Source: Gemmatimonas sp.
GTDB taxonomy: Bacteria; Gemmatimonadota; Gemmatimonadetes; Gemmatimonadales; Gemmatimonadaceae
Length of the DNA: 64,000 bases
Assembly: GCF_031426495.1 (NCBI RefSeq)
Contig: NZ_JANPLK010000080.1
Coordinates: 124,001 to 188,000, forward strand
Reading direction: 5' to 3'
In this document: positions 44,785-53,215 of the stretch, piece after piece
Layout of the letters: every line of letters begins with the position of its first letter
How positions within the stretch are numbered: the stretch's first letter is position 1
Made by a program: the position numbers and the translations under genes
Notes under the pieces: model-generated
Seen by the model: only the letters and a program-made list of their open reading frames with translations
The model's database searches: none
What the model was told of the DNA's origin: nothing

Positions 44785-45551
44785 ACGGACAACTCCGGTG
44801 TGATGCGCCCTTCGGCCATCTCCTTGAAGCGCTCGAGCGCCTTGCGAACCTGCCGATTCGGCGCCCGGCCAAACATGCGCGCCACCAGATCGCCGAACTT
44901 ACCAGCAGGTGGTTGCGCCTCGAGTGTCACGAACACATCTGTGCCGCCATCCGACATTTCACAGAACATCACCGTGCCGTTGTTGGGCACCTGCGCCGGC
45001 TCCACGGTACGCCACGCGATCCACTCGTTCTCGCGCTCATCCACGATCTCGGCGTCCCACTCGACCTTCGAGCCCGCTGGTCCCGCCACCACCCAATGCG
45101 AATGCGTGGGCGAAATGACCTCGACGCGCTCGAGATGATCCATGAACAGCGGCAACCTGGAGAAATCGCGCCACATGGCAAACAACTCCTCTCGCGGTCG
45201 CTCAACGTACACGCTTTGACGCACACTGATTGAGCGCTCATGGTCGACCTCCGCCGGCACACCCGGTTCCACGTACTCCTTGGTCGAGACCCCGAGCATC
45301 GAATACGTCTTGCAGTGCCCTGACGCACCGCGGTACAGCATCTCGGCGCCTAACAGCGCCATGCCGTATCCCACGGTGCCACGTCGGCGTAAGCCGAACA
45401 TGGTGAGAAACCCACCCGCGACTGCGGAGGCGATGCGCTCGGTAGCACCGACGTTCACGTAATCGGTTCTACCCTGCCGCGCAATCTCGCGGCGAAGGCG
45501 GCGATCATCCGATCCGTTGTGTTCCATCGAATTCAGAGTTTCACGTGCCAT
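44781..45551 (-). CDS. SRPBCC/cyclase-dehydrase-like membrane protein
   Basis: A 256-residue protein. The N-terminal part has a hydrophobic, glycine-rich region (ERIASAVAGGFLTMFGLRR, VGYGMALLGAEMLYRG), like DUF2892 membrane proteins; the C-terminal half (SVRQSVYVERPREELFAMWRDF...LERVEVIS...WDAEIVDERENEWIAWRT) is an SRPBCC/polyketide-cyclase fold that binds hydrophobic ligands. This combination occurs in bacterial stress clusters. ATG 45551 chosen with GGAGG 11 nt upstream; ATG 45587 is an alternative. It overlaps the next gene by 4 nt. Confidence 0.85.
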   Translation of the reverse strand: MARETLNSMEHNGSDDRRLRREIARQGRTDYVNVGATERIASAVAGGFLTMFGLRRRGTVGYGMALLGAEMLYRGASGHCKTYSMLGVSTKEYVEPGVPAEVDHERSISVRQSVYVERPREELFAMWRDFSRLPLFMDHLERVEVISPTHSHWVVAGPAGSKVEWDAEIVDERENEWIAWRTVEPAQVPNNGTVMFCEMSDGGTDVFVTLEAQPPAGKFGDLVARMFGRAPNRQVRKALERFKEMAEGRITPELSV

Positions 45552-45591
45552 GAGGCGCACCCCTCCGTCGTCCGGTTCGGTTCTCATCAGA

Positions 45592-46371
45592 TCAAGGCGC
45601 TTTCTTGAGCGAATCCAGCATCATCATCTTTGCATTGCTGATGGCCTGGTCGTCGATCACGATGGCTTCGACACGCTGTCCGGCCGCGCCCGTGAGCACC
45701 ACGCTGTACGAATGACCTGCCTTGAAGTCCATTTCACGCTTCAGCAACTGCTTACCGTTGCCGTCGATGTTCACCGTCACCGTGGTCTTCACGGGATCGA
45801 TGTTCTTAAAGCCGGCTTCCGACGTGAGATTCACATTGTCGAAGAACGGCTCCGTCATCCCGGCCATCACGACATCGATTTCGCCGACGCCATTGACACC
45901 ATGGATGACGCGCAGGCGAGCCTTCGTGCTGTCGGTTGTGAGTTCATCCTTCAGCACGCGCAGACGCACACTGCCATTGCCTTCCGGCAACGCAACGAGC
46001 GAATAGCGCGAGCCGTCCATCATGATCTCGTTGTTCGACGCGATCGTGGTATCGCGGTCGCCGGCTTGCAGCCGGAACTTCGCGATGTTGTCCTTGAGCT
46101 CCGAATACGGCGTCACGGTCTTGAAACCGATGCCGCTGAACATGGCGCGATCGTCGACGCTTACCGACGCATCCTTGGCGCTCGGCAGTGCGTTGATCAT
46201 GCGGACCATCGAAACGCCGCGACGGTCGGCGGCATCGGCGGACGCCGAGGCCAGACTGCCTTCGGCTGTGGTCGTTTCTACCGCCTTCGTGTCGGCGTCA
46301 CTGTCACCTTTGCAAGCGGTGAGACCTGTCGCGAGCGACAGGAGCAGCAGTGTCTTGGCAGGTGTGTGCAT
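45592..46371 (-). CDS. DUF4397-domain lipoprotein
   Basis: A 259-residue lipoprotein (lipobox LTAC). The mature part shows the DUF4397 pattern in two similar halves: SMVRMINALPSAKDASVSVDD and ARLRVIHGVNGVGEIDVVM, each a beta-sandwich, then FKAGHSYSVVLTG near the end. Probably bound to the inner face of the outer membrane or the surface. ATG 46371 places the signal peptide at the N-terminus. The function of DUF4397 is unknown. Confidence 0.85.
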   Translation of the reverse strand: MHTPAKTLLLLSLATGLTACKGDSDADTKAVETTTAEGSLASASADAADRRGVSMVRMINALPSAKDASVSVDDRAMFSGIGFKTVTPYSELKDNIAKFRLQAGDRDTTIASNNEIMMDGSRYSLVALPEGNGSVRLRVLKDELTTDSTKARLRVIHGVNGVGEIDVVMAGMTEPFFDNVNLTSEAGFKNIDPVKTTVTVNIDGNGKQLLKREMDFKAGHSYSVVLTGAAGQRVEAIVIDDQAISNAKMMMLDSLKKAP

Positions 46372-46393
46372 TGATGGCTCCGAAATTCTAGGA

Positions 46394-46418
46394 ATCGCAG
46401 GCCTTGGTGGCCTGCGAT
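46394..46418. terminator. 10-bp hairpin between DUF1328 and DUF4397 genes
   Basis: ATCGCAGGCC (46394-46403), 5-nt loop, and its complement at 46409-46418. It lies 20 nt downstream of the DUF1328 stop on the minus strand, so it may end the his-operon read-through or the DUF1328 transcript. The following T-run is poor. Confidence 0.55.
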
Positions 46419-46437
46419 ACAATCCGGCGCGAAGGTG

Positions 46438-46614
46438 TCAGCGCGCGGACCGCCGTCCGGAGATCAATCCCATCACCAGCGTCCCCACGAACAACGCGAC
46501 GAAGATCACGACGAGCATCTTCGCAGCGGTGACGGAAACGGTAGCGATACCGCTGAATCCAAATCCAGCAGCGATCAGTGCAACGATCAGGAACCCGAGT
46601 GCCCAGCGTAGCAT
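46438..46614 (-). CDS. DUF1328-family small membrane protein
   Basis: A 58-residue product, starting at ATG 46614 (MLRWALGFLIVALIAAGFGF), with two hydrophobic segments separated by a short turn and a basic tail (ISGRRSAR). It matches the DUF1328/YtjA size and hydrophobic pattern. Such proteins are often stress-induced. It follows hisIE by 84 nt on the same strand but has no evident role in histidine synthesis. Confidence 0.75.
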   Translation of the reverse strand: MLRWALGFLIVALIAAGFGFSGIATVSVTAAKMLVVIFVALFVGTLVMGLISGRRSAR

Positions 46615-46698
46615 GGCATCATCCAGACGGATGCGGTCGGTGCCACCCCGAATGGGTCGCCGCCGCCGCACCCGCCATCATTGCATGCGCCGTGCCGC

Positions 46699-47325
46699 TT
46701 ACTTTGCCCGGGACGAAAGGACGGCGCGCACACCGTCGAGCGAGCCACCCACCGCTCGCAGTGCCACCAGGGCGTGATACAGCAGGTCCGCGGTCTCCTC
46801 CGTCGCCCGCTCGACGTCACCGTCCACGCAGGCCGTTGCCAACTCGACGGCTTCTTCACCGAGCTTCTTCAACCGCAGGTTGCGATCGCCGAGCAGTCGC
46901 TGCGTGTAGCTCGTGGACGTGCCGTCGGTCGTCTGCAGGCGCGACGTGATGGTGGCATCGAGCGTCGCGAATATGTCGGCCTGCAGCGCCGCCTCGCTAA
47001 AGCATGAGGTCGTTCCGTTGTGGCAGGCTGGACCGTCCGGCACAACGCGGGCGAGCACCGCGTCGGCATCACAATCGGCCGTGAGCGACACCACGCGCTG
47101 GACGTTGCCGCTCGTGCCACCCTTGTGCCATAAGCCACGCGAGCGCGACCGGTAGTGCATCTCCCCAGTGCGCAGCGTGTACTCGAGCGCCTCGCGATCC
47201 GCATGCGCCACCATCAACACGGCGCCGTTCGCCACATCCTGCGTGACGACGGTCACGAGACCACCGCTCTTCGTGAAGTCGAGCTGGTCGAGGTCGAAGA
47301 CGACGGCGCGCACGGGTTCACTCAT
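46699..47325 (-). CDS. hisIE: Bifunctional phosphoribosyl-AMP cyclohydrolase / phosphoribosyl-ATP pyrophosphatase
   Basis: A 208-residue fusion. Residues about 1-115 are the cyclohydrolase (HisI) with the metal motif DCDADAV and the zinc cysteines in ACHNGTTSCF; residues about 120-208 are the all-helical pyrophosphatase (HisE; RLKKLGEEAVELATAC, then TADLLYHALVAL). It performs the second and third steps of histidine synthesis. It is the last gene of the operon, with ATGA overlap with hisN. Confidence 0.96.
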   Translation of the reverse strand: MSEPVRAVVFDLDQLDFTKSGGLVTVVTQDVANGAVLMVAHADREALEYTLRTGEMHYRSRSRGLWHKGGTSGNVQRVVSLTADCDADAVLARVVPDGPACHNGTTSCFSEAALQADIFATLDATITSRLQTTDGTSTSYTQRLLGDRNLRLKKLGEEAVELATACVDGDVERATEETADLLYHALVALRAVGGSLDGVRAVLSSRAK

Positions 47326-48140
47326 ACCGATGCTCCAGCAGCAGGATCAAAAGGGTCGACCAGATACGGCCGGATTGTGTCGCCCAGGGCGGCGTTGGTG
47401 GCGATCACATCGCCACCAAACGCGGTATCGCGACCGCGCCAGTCGGTGAAGCGGCCGCCCGCTTCCGTGATCAGCGGATACATCGCGGCGGCGTCCCACG
47501 GGTTGACGATATCGTCGATCATCGCTTCAGCGCGGCCGGTGGCCACCAGCAGGTAGCCGTAACAGTCGCCCCAGGTACGCGCCACCGCGGCTTCCGACGA
47601 CAGCGCGTGCCACTTCGCGCGCCGGTGCGGGCGCTCCAGAAATCGATCATCGGTGATCAGCGTGGTCGCGCTATGCAAGTTCGCCACGCGCGATACCGAG
47701 GCGCGCGATCCGTTCCACCAGCAGCCTTCACCGAGCGCAGCGGCAACGGTTTCCCGCACGGCGGGATAACAGGCGGCGCCGGCGATCACGGTGTCACCCT
47801 CGCAGCAGGCCACGAGCGTGCCCCACAGCGGCACCCCGCGCACAAACGCCTTTGTCCCATCGATGGGATCGAGAATCCAGCGCCGTGGTGCGTCACCGCG
47901 CTCGTCGTCGAGCTCCTCGCCGAACACGCCATCGTGCGGAAAGCGCTGCGCCAGCCACGCCCGCGCGGCACGCTCCGCTTCGCGATCGGCGATGGTCACG
48001 GGCGAGCCATCGCCCTTGATCTCGACGTTCACATCGGTGCGATACCACTGCATCGCAATCGCCGCGGCGTACTCCGCCACTTCGGCCGCCGCCTGCAGCA
48101 GCACCGCTGGACTTTCGGCATGCGTCGTGACGTGCGTCAT
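47322..48140 (-). CDS. hisN: Histidinol-phosphatase, inositol-monophosphatase family
   Basis: A 272-residue Mg2+-dependent phosphatase of the IMPase superfamily: the metal motif GEE, WILDPIDGTKAF and NPWDAAAMYPL are present. Placement inside the his operon, between hisF and hisIE, and the lack of a phosphatase domain on HisB point to histidinol-phosphatase, as known for HisN in actinobacteria and plants. In-operon assignment is inference, but a strong one. ATGA overlaps at both ends. Confidence 0.9.
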   Translation of the reverse strand: MTHVTTHAESPAVLLQAAAEVAEYAAAIAMQWYRTDVNVEIKGDGSPVTIADREAERAARAWLAQRFPHDGVFGEELDDERGDAPRRWILDPIDGTKAFVRGVPLWGTLVACCEGDTVIAGAACYPAVRETVAAALGEGCWWNGSRASVSRVANLHSATTLITDDRFLERPHRRAKWHALSSEAAVARTWGDCYGYLLVATGRAEAMIDDIVNPWDAAAMYPLITEAGGRFTDWRGRDTAFGGDVIATNAALGDTIRPYLVDPFDPAAGASV

Positions 48141-48916
48141 GCGGCCACGCCGCTGCTAGTCACACGCACGGGCAGTCCCGCCTCGCGCATCACCTGCTTC
48201 AGGGCCTGTACGGTGGTGACGCCATCGTGCAGGATGCCCGCCACCAACACCGCATCGGCACGGCCCTGCACGATCCCATCCACCAGATGCTGCGCAACGC
48301 CGGCGCCGCCCGACGCGATCACCGGCACGTGCACGGCGTCGGCTACGGCGCGCGTGATGGAGAGGTCGTATCCCGTCCGTGCACCGTCGCGGTCGATGGA
48401 GGTCAGCAGAATCTCGCCGGCGCCGCGCGCGACGCATTCCTGCGCCCACGCCACCGCCTCGAGCGGCGTCTCTTCGCGGCCGCCCTTCACCCACACCTTG
48501 TACACGCCGTTGGCGTCGCGCTTGGCATCGATGCTGGCCACCACGCACTGTGCCCCGAAGCGGTCGGCCGCTTCCGTGAGCAGCTCCGGCCGCGTCACGA
48601 TGGCGGAGTTCACCGACACCTTGTCGGCGCCGGCTCGCAGCGCACGCGCCACATCGTCCGACGTCCGGACGCCGCCGCCGATGGTGAGCGGAATGAACAG
48701 CCGTTCGGCCGTGCGTCGCGCCACATCGAGCAGGGTCGCCCGCTCTTCGGCGCTGGCGGAGATGTCGAGGAACGTGATCTCATCGGCGCCCTCGCGCTCG
48801 TAGCGCTCCGACAGCGCGACCGGATCACCGACATCACGCAGCCCTTCGAACTGCACGCCCTTTACCACCCGAGCGCCTTTCACATCAAGGCACACGATCA
48901 CCCGTCGCGTCAGCAT
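48137..48916 (-). CDS. hisF: Imidazole glycerol phosphate synthase, cyclase subunit
   Basis: A 259-residue TIM barrel. Conserved marks: RVIVCLDVKGARVVKGVQF with the first catalytic Asp, the second catalytic Asp in VVASIDAKRD, and phosphate sites TIGGGVR and ASGGAG. It forms a complex with HisH and makes imidazole glycerol phosphate and AICAR. It starts 4 nt after hisB stop and overlaps hisN by 4 nt. Confidence 0.96.
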   Translation of the reverse strand: MLTRRVIVCLDVKGARVVKGVQFEGLRDVGDPVALSERYEREGADEITFLDISASAEERATLLDVARRTAERLFIPLTIGGGVRTSDDVARALRAGADKVSVNSAIVTRPELLTEAADRFGAQCVVASIDAKRDANGVYKVWVKGGREETPLEAVAWAQECVARGAGEILLTSIDRDGARTGYDLSITRAVADAVHVPVIASGGAGVAQHLVDGIVQGRADAVLVAGILHDGVTTVQALKQVMREAGLPVRVTSSGVAA

Positions 48917-48920
48917 ACAA

Positions 48921-49463
48921 TCACGAGTCCGTGATCTCGAGACGCACGCTGCCCTTCGTGCTGAACACCGCGCCGGTTTCCACCAGCGCCTCGCGCAGCG
49001 CAAAGCCCAGCCCCTTGATGGCCGCTTCAATGATGTGGTGCTTGTCGAAGCCCCGAATCACGCGCACATGCAGGGTCGCCTTCGCGTTGTCGGCGAATGA
49101 GCGCAGGAAGTGTTCGTACAGATTCGACGGCAGCCTGCCCTCGTAGTAGGGACGTCCGCCGATATCGAGCACCACCTGCACGAGGGCGTCGTCCATCGGC
49201 ACCGTGCGCTCGCCATAGCGCGCGCAGCCGGCCGGTGCGAAGGCGGCGACCGCCTGACCGAGCGTGATGGCCACATCTTCGATGAGGTGATGCCGCATGT
49301 CGCCGGTGGCCTGCACATCGAGATCCACGCCTGCATAGCGTGCGAATGCCACCAGCATGTGATCGAGAAAGACATCACCGGTGGACACGGTGGCGACACC
49401 GGTGCCGGCAGTGATAGCCAAGCGGATCTGGGTTTCCTTCGATTCGCGAATCACAACGGTCAT
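48921..49463 (-). CDS. hisB: Imidazoleglycerol-phosphate dehydratase
   Basis: A 180-residue monofunctional dehydratase, without the N-terminal phosphatase domain found in enteric HisB. Manganese motifs GDVFLDHML, DMRHHLIEDVAI and DKHHIIEAAIKGLG are intact. ATGA overlap with hisA at its start; the stop is 4 nt before hisF ATG. The missing phosphatase domain is supplied by HisN. Confidence 0.96.
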   Translation of the reverse strand: MTVVIRESKETQIRLAITAGTGVATVSTGDVFLDHMLVAFARYAGVDLDVQATGDMRHHLIEDVAITLGQAVAAFAPAGCARYGERTVPMDDALVQVVLDIGGRPYYEGRLPSNLYEHFLRSFADNAKATLHVRVIRGFDKHHIIEAAIKGLGFALREALVETGAVFSTKGSVRLEITDS

Positions 49464-50173
49464 GCGCCGAACTCCTCTGCGAGACGGCGCGCATCGAGCG
49501 CGCCCGTGTAAAGCGCCATGCCGAGCACCGCGCCGGACAGGCCGCGGTGTTCGAGCGCACGCATATCGTCCAACGACGTCACACCACCCGAGGCGAATAC
49601 CGGCCACTGGCTCGCCTCGGCCACGTCTTCCATGAGCGGAAGATCAGTACCTGCCATCTTGCCTTCGAGATGCACGGCAGTGACCAGCACCCCCGCCAGC
49701 GGAAGCTGGGCAAGCTCGGACACGAAGTCGATCACGTCGATTTGTGAAGTCTCCGCCCAGCCGCGCGTGACCACGTTCCGCTCGCGCACATCGGCCGCGA
49801 TGATCAGGCGGCCGGGAAACGTGTCGGCCATCTCGCGGCGCCAGTCTTCGTCTTCAATGGCACGCGTGCCCACCACCACCCACGACGCGCCTTCCTCGAG
49901 CAAGCGCTCGATCCGCGCTTCGTCGCGTACGCCACCACCGACCTGAATGGGCACCGTGGCGTCGCGCAGGATCTCACGGATGACTTCGTGATTCTGACCA
50001 CGGCCGGTGGCCGCATCGAGATCGACGATATGCAACCGCGTGAAGCCGATGCGCACCCATTCGGCCGCCACGGCACCGGGATCATCGAGACGCACCCGCT
50101 CGTCGTCGTAGTCTCCACCGACGAGCTGCACGCATTTGCCACCACGCAGGTCCACCGCGGGCACAGCGATCAT
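49460..50173 (-). CDS. hisA: ProFAR isomerase
   Basis: A 237-residue TIM barrel with AVDLRGGKCV carrying the first catalytic Asp (Asp8), IIAADVRERNVVTRGW with the second, and phosphate loops QVGGGVR and FASGGVT. The loop usually reading KDGTL or RDGTL is VHLEGKMAGTD here, a modest deviation in a region that contacts substrate. It isomerises ProFAR to PRFAR. ATGA overlaps on both sides. Confidence 0.95.
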   Translation of the reverse strand: MIAVPAVDLRGGKCVQLVGGDYDDERVRLDDPGAVAAEWVRIGFTRLHIVDLDAATGRGQNHEVIREILRDATVPIQVGGGVRDEARIERLLEEGASWVVVGTRAIEDEDWRREMADTFPGRLIIAADVRERNVVTRGWAETSQIDVIDFVSELAQLPLAGVLVTAVHLEGKMAGTDLPLMEDVAEASQWPVFASGGVTSLDDMRALEHRGLSGAVLGMALYTGALDARRLAEEFGA

Positions 50174-50802
50174 GACGCACTCCTGAGGGAAGCGGCGAAC
50201 TGCAGAAACGCACGCACGAACGCCACGCCGGGAGCACTCGACTTTTCCGGATGGAACTGCGTGCCGATGATGTTGCCGCGTCGAACCGACGCGGGGAAGC
50301 GGTCGCCGTCATGTTCGCTCCACGCGCTCATAAACGGCACAGACTCGACGGTCGGCCGACAGACGAAACTGTTGGCGTAGTACGCGACGTCGAGCCCCGA
50401 TGCCACGAGCAGCGGGTCGGTGACGTCTTCAAGGCGATTCCAGCCGATCTGGGGAATCTGCGCGGCCACCAGCTTCGTGACCTGTCCGTCCACGACACCC
50501 AGACCTTGGCCGGGCCCCTCGTCGCTGCCGTCGAACAGCAGCTGCATGCCCAGGCAAATGCCGAGCGCGGGCAGTCCGGCCAGCAAGGCCTCGCGCATGA
50601 CCTCACGCCCGGGCGCAAGCCGTGCGGCGGCCGGCGCGAACGCACCCACACCCGGCAGGATCAACGCGTCGGTGTCACGCACCGCGAGCACGGGGTCGGT
50701 TTCCACGTGCACCACCGCGCCGCCCGCTTCGATCGCCTTCACCAGCGAGTGCAGATTGCCGGCGCCGTAATCGAAGACGGTGACGCGTAAGGCCTGGGTC
50801 AT
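50170..50802 (-). CDS. hisH: Imidazole glycerol phosphate synthase, glutaminase subunit
   Basis: A 210-residue class-I glutamine amidotransferase: nucleophile Cys83 in GICLGMQLLFDGSDEG, His184 and Glu186 in QFHPEKS. It supplies ammonia to HisF through the enzyme tunnel. ATGA overlap with hisC. Standard length. Confidence 0.96.
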   Translation of the reverse strand: MTQALRVTVFDYGAGNLHSLVKAIEAGGAVVHVETDPVLAVRDTDALILPGVGAFAPAAARLAPGREVMREALLAGLPALGICLGMQLLFDGSDEGPGQGLGVVDGQVTKLVAAQIPQIGWNRLEDVTDPLLVASGLDVAYYANSFVCRPTVESVPFMSAWSEHDGDRFPASVRRGNIIGTQFHPEKSSAPGVAFVRAFLQFAASLRSAS

Positions 50803-51884
50803 GTCGTCCTCCGTGCGGCCATCACCTCATCGAACGCGACGAGAAAACGCTCAAGCAGCGGCCATGGTCCGACGCTGATACGCAACGTGTCGCCGACGTG
50901 CGGCAGTCCCGGAAACGGACGCACGGCCACGCCGCGCTCACGCAGCGCCAGCCCTACGTTTACGCAGTCGGCCACCGGCACGCACACGAAGTTCGCGTGC
51001 GACGCGAGCGGTGCGAATCCGCGCGTGCGGAGCGCATCGGCCAGTCGCTCGCGCAGTGTAACCGCCAGCGCGATGTGCTCATTCACCCACGGCATATCGT
51101 GCTGCAATGCCGCGAGGGCCGTGAGTTCCGCCATCGCGTTCAGCTTGTACGGCCCGCGCGACTTCTCCACTTCCATGACCAGCGACGGCTGCCCGATGGC
51201 GTAGCCGATGCGCAGCCCGGCCAGTCCGAACGCCTTCGACATCGTACGGATCACCAACAGGCGATCGAATTGCCGCACCAGATCGACCGACGATACACCC
51301 GCGAATTCGGCATAGGCTTCATCGAGAAACACCACGCCGGGCGCTTCGCGCAGTACACGCTCAATGGTGTCGCGGGCCAGCAGCGCACCGGTGGGATTGT
51401 TGGGAGAGCAAAGATACAGCAGCTTCGGCGTGGTGGCGAGCAACGCATCGATGTCGGGCTGATGCGATGGCAACTCCACGCAGCCAGCGTAGTCGAGCGC
51501 GTTCATGCGTGCGAAAATCGGAATCATGGCAAACGACGGTTCCGGCCCGGCCACGAGATCGCCCGGTTCACCGAACGCGCGCATGGCGCTGTCGAGAATA
51601 TCATCGGAGCCGCAGCCGGTGACGATCATGTCCGCCGAGACACCAACGAAGGCCGCGAGCGCTTGCTTGAGCTCCGCCGCGTACAGTGTGGGATAGCGCG
51701 TGATGCGCGACACCGGCAATTCGCGCCACGTGTGCTCGGCCACCGGTGGTACGCCCCACAAATTGGTGTTGTCGGTGAGATCGAGATCCACCGGGACGCG
51801 CTTCGGATCGTACAGCGGCACGGCCTCGTACGCCGCGCGCGCCACGGCCAGTCGCTGCGTGTTGTCCGTCATCGGTGCGGTCAT
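50799..51884 (-). CDS. hisC: Histidinol-phosphate aminotransferase
   Basis: A 361-residue PLP enzyme. The PLP lysine sits in IRTMSKAFGLAGLRIGY, the cofactor-binding glycine/Asp region in VTGCGSDDILD and CSPNNPTGA. It converts imidazole acetol phosphate to histidinol phosphate. The ATG at 51884 (MTAPMTDN) overlaps the hisD stop as ATGA; the frame continues upstream but within hisD. Confidence 0.95.
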   Translation of the reverse strand: MTAPMTDNTQRLAVARAAYEAVPLYDPKRVPVDLDLTDNTNLWGVPPVAEHTWRELPVSRITRYPTLYAAELKQALAAFVGVSADMIVTGCGSDDILDSAMRAFGEPGDLVAGPEPSFAMIPIFARMNALDYAGCVELPSHQPDIDALLATTPKLLYLCSPNNPTGALLARDTIERVLREAPGVVFLDEAYAEFAGVSSVDLVRQFDRLLVIRTMSKAFGLAGLRIGYAIGQPSLVMEVEKSRGPYKLNAMAELTALAALQHDMPWVNEHIALAVTLRERLADALRTRGFAPLASHANFVCVPVADCVNVGLALRERGVAVRPFPGLPHVGDTLRISVGPWPLLERFLVAFDEVMAARRTT

Positions 51885-53215
51885 GCGTTCACGCCCCATG
51901 CGCGCGCCGCGGCGGCGTGCGCCGGCAATCCTTCGGCGTCGGCAAAAATGCCCACGTCGCGCGACAGGCGGTCGGCCGCGGCGGGCGAGACTTCCTGCCA
52001 CGTGGTCCACCGCACGAAGTCGAGGGTGGAAAGACCGGAGTAGCTGCGACCTGCGCCAGCCGTTGGCAGCACGTGGTTGGCGCCGGTCATGTAATCACCG
52101 AAGGCCACCGAACTCGATTCCCCCACGAAGATCGTGCCGGCGCTGCGCAGCGCCGCCAGCGTATCGGCACGCACCGACGCTTCGACCACCAGCAGCAGGT
52201 GTTCCGCCGCCCATTCATTGGCGAAGGCGACGCCATCGGCCATCGATGCCACTGACACGATTGCGCCACGCGCGGAGAGCGACTCGCGCACGATCTGCGC
52301 TCGCGGAGCCTGCGCGATCTGGGCGAGCGTCTCGGCTTCCAGCGCGTCGGACAGCACCGACGCCTGATCCGGCGTGCCGACCAGCACGGCAATCACGGCC
52401 GCGTCGGGGTCATGCTCGGCTTGCGCCATCAGTTCGCGGGCCAGCGCCGACGGGTTGGCGGTATGGTCGGCCAGGATCAGCAGTTCACTCGGGCCGGCCG
52501 GCGAGTCGATCGCCACGTCGGCCACCAGCTGCAGCTTGGCTTCGGCCACGAAGGCGTTGCCGGGACCCATAATGCGGTCCACGCGTGGCACTGTCGCGGT
52601 GCCGATCGCCATCGCAGCGATGGCCCCAGCGCCGCCCAGCGCGAACACCCGATCCACTCCAGCCAGTGCGGCCGCGGCCAGCACCACGGCGGACGGCAAT
52701 CCATCGGGGCCCGGCGGCGAGCAGACGATCACGTCGCCCACCCCTGCTACCCGGGCCGGGATCGCGCCCATCAGGAGCGAGCTCGGATAGGCAGCGCGTC
52801 CGCCCGGTGCATAAATCCCCACGCGACCGAGCGGGTCGGGACGCCGACCCACACGGATACCGGGTTCGGGAGAGCATTCGGTCGCCGTCGGGCGGAAGGC
52901 CTCGTGCACGGCGGCGATATTGCGGGCCGATCGCTCCAGCACCCGGCGCAGCTCGGGGTCCAGCGACGCCAGCGCCGCATCCCACGCCGCGCGCGGCACC
53001 TCGATCGCGGGTAGCTCGACCCGGTCAAAATCCCGCGCGAAGGCGAGGAGCGCGGCATCGCCCTCCTCCCGGACGCGCGAGATGATCGCGGTCGTTCGGC
53101 TCCGAACGGTCGTGTCGGTCGTCGAGGAGCGGTCCACGATTGCCCGGCGCGCCGTGGCGTCGAGCTCGGCAAGCGGTCCGCGTGCGCGCAGCGCAAGCGC
53201 AGTGGCAGCGGTCAC
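51881..53215 (-). CDS. hisD: Histidinol dehydrogenase
   Basis: A 444-residue zinc enzyme performing the last two oxidations to histidine. Marks: PGGRAAYPSSLLM, GAGAIAAMAIGT, MGPGNAFVAEAKLQL, SPAGPSELLILAD and the zinc region ELMAQAEHDPDA. A GTG start overlaps the hisG TGA. Second gene of the operon. Confidence 0.96.
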   Translation of the reverse strand: MTAATALALRARGPLAELDATARRAIVDRSSTTDTTVRSRTTAIISRVREEGDAALLAFARDFDRVELPAIEVPRAAWDAALASLDPELRRVLERSARNIAAVHEAFRPTATECSPEPGIRVGRRPDPLGRVGIYAPGGRAAYPSSLLMGAIPARVAGVGDVIVCSPPGPDGLPSAVVLAAAALAGVDRVFALGGAGAIAAMAIGTATVPRVDRIMGPGNAFVAEAKLQLVADVAIDSPAGPSELLILADHTANPSALARELMAQAEHDPDAAVIAVLVGTPDQASVLSDALEAETLAQIAQAPRAQIVRESLSARGAIVSVASMADGVAFANEWAAEHLLLVVEASVRADTLAALRSAGTIFVGESSSVAFGDYMTGANHVLPTAGAGRSYSGLSTLDFVRWTTWQEVSPAAADRLSRDVGIFADAEGLPAHAAAARAWGVNA

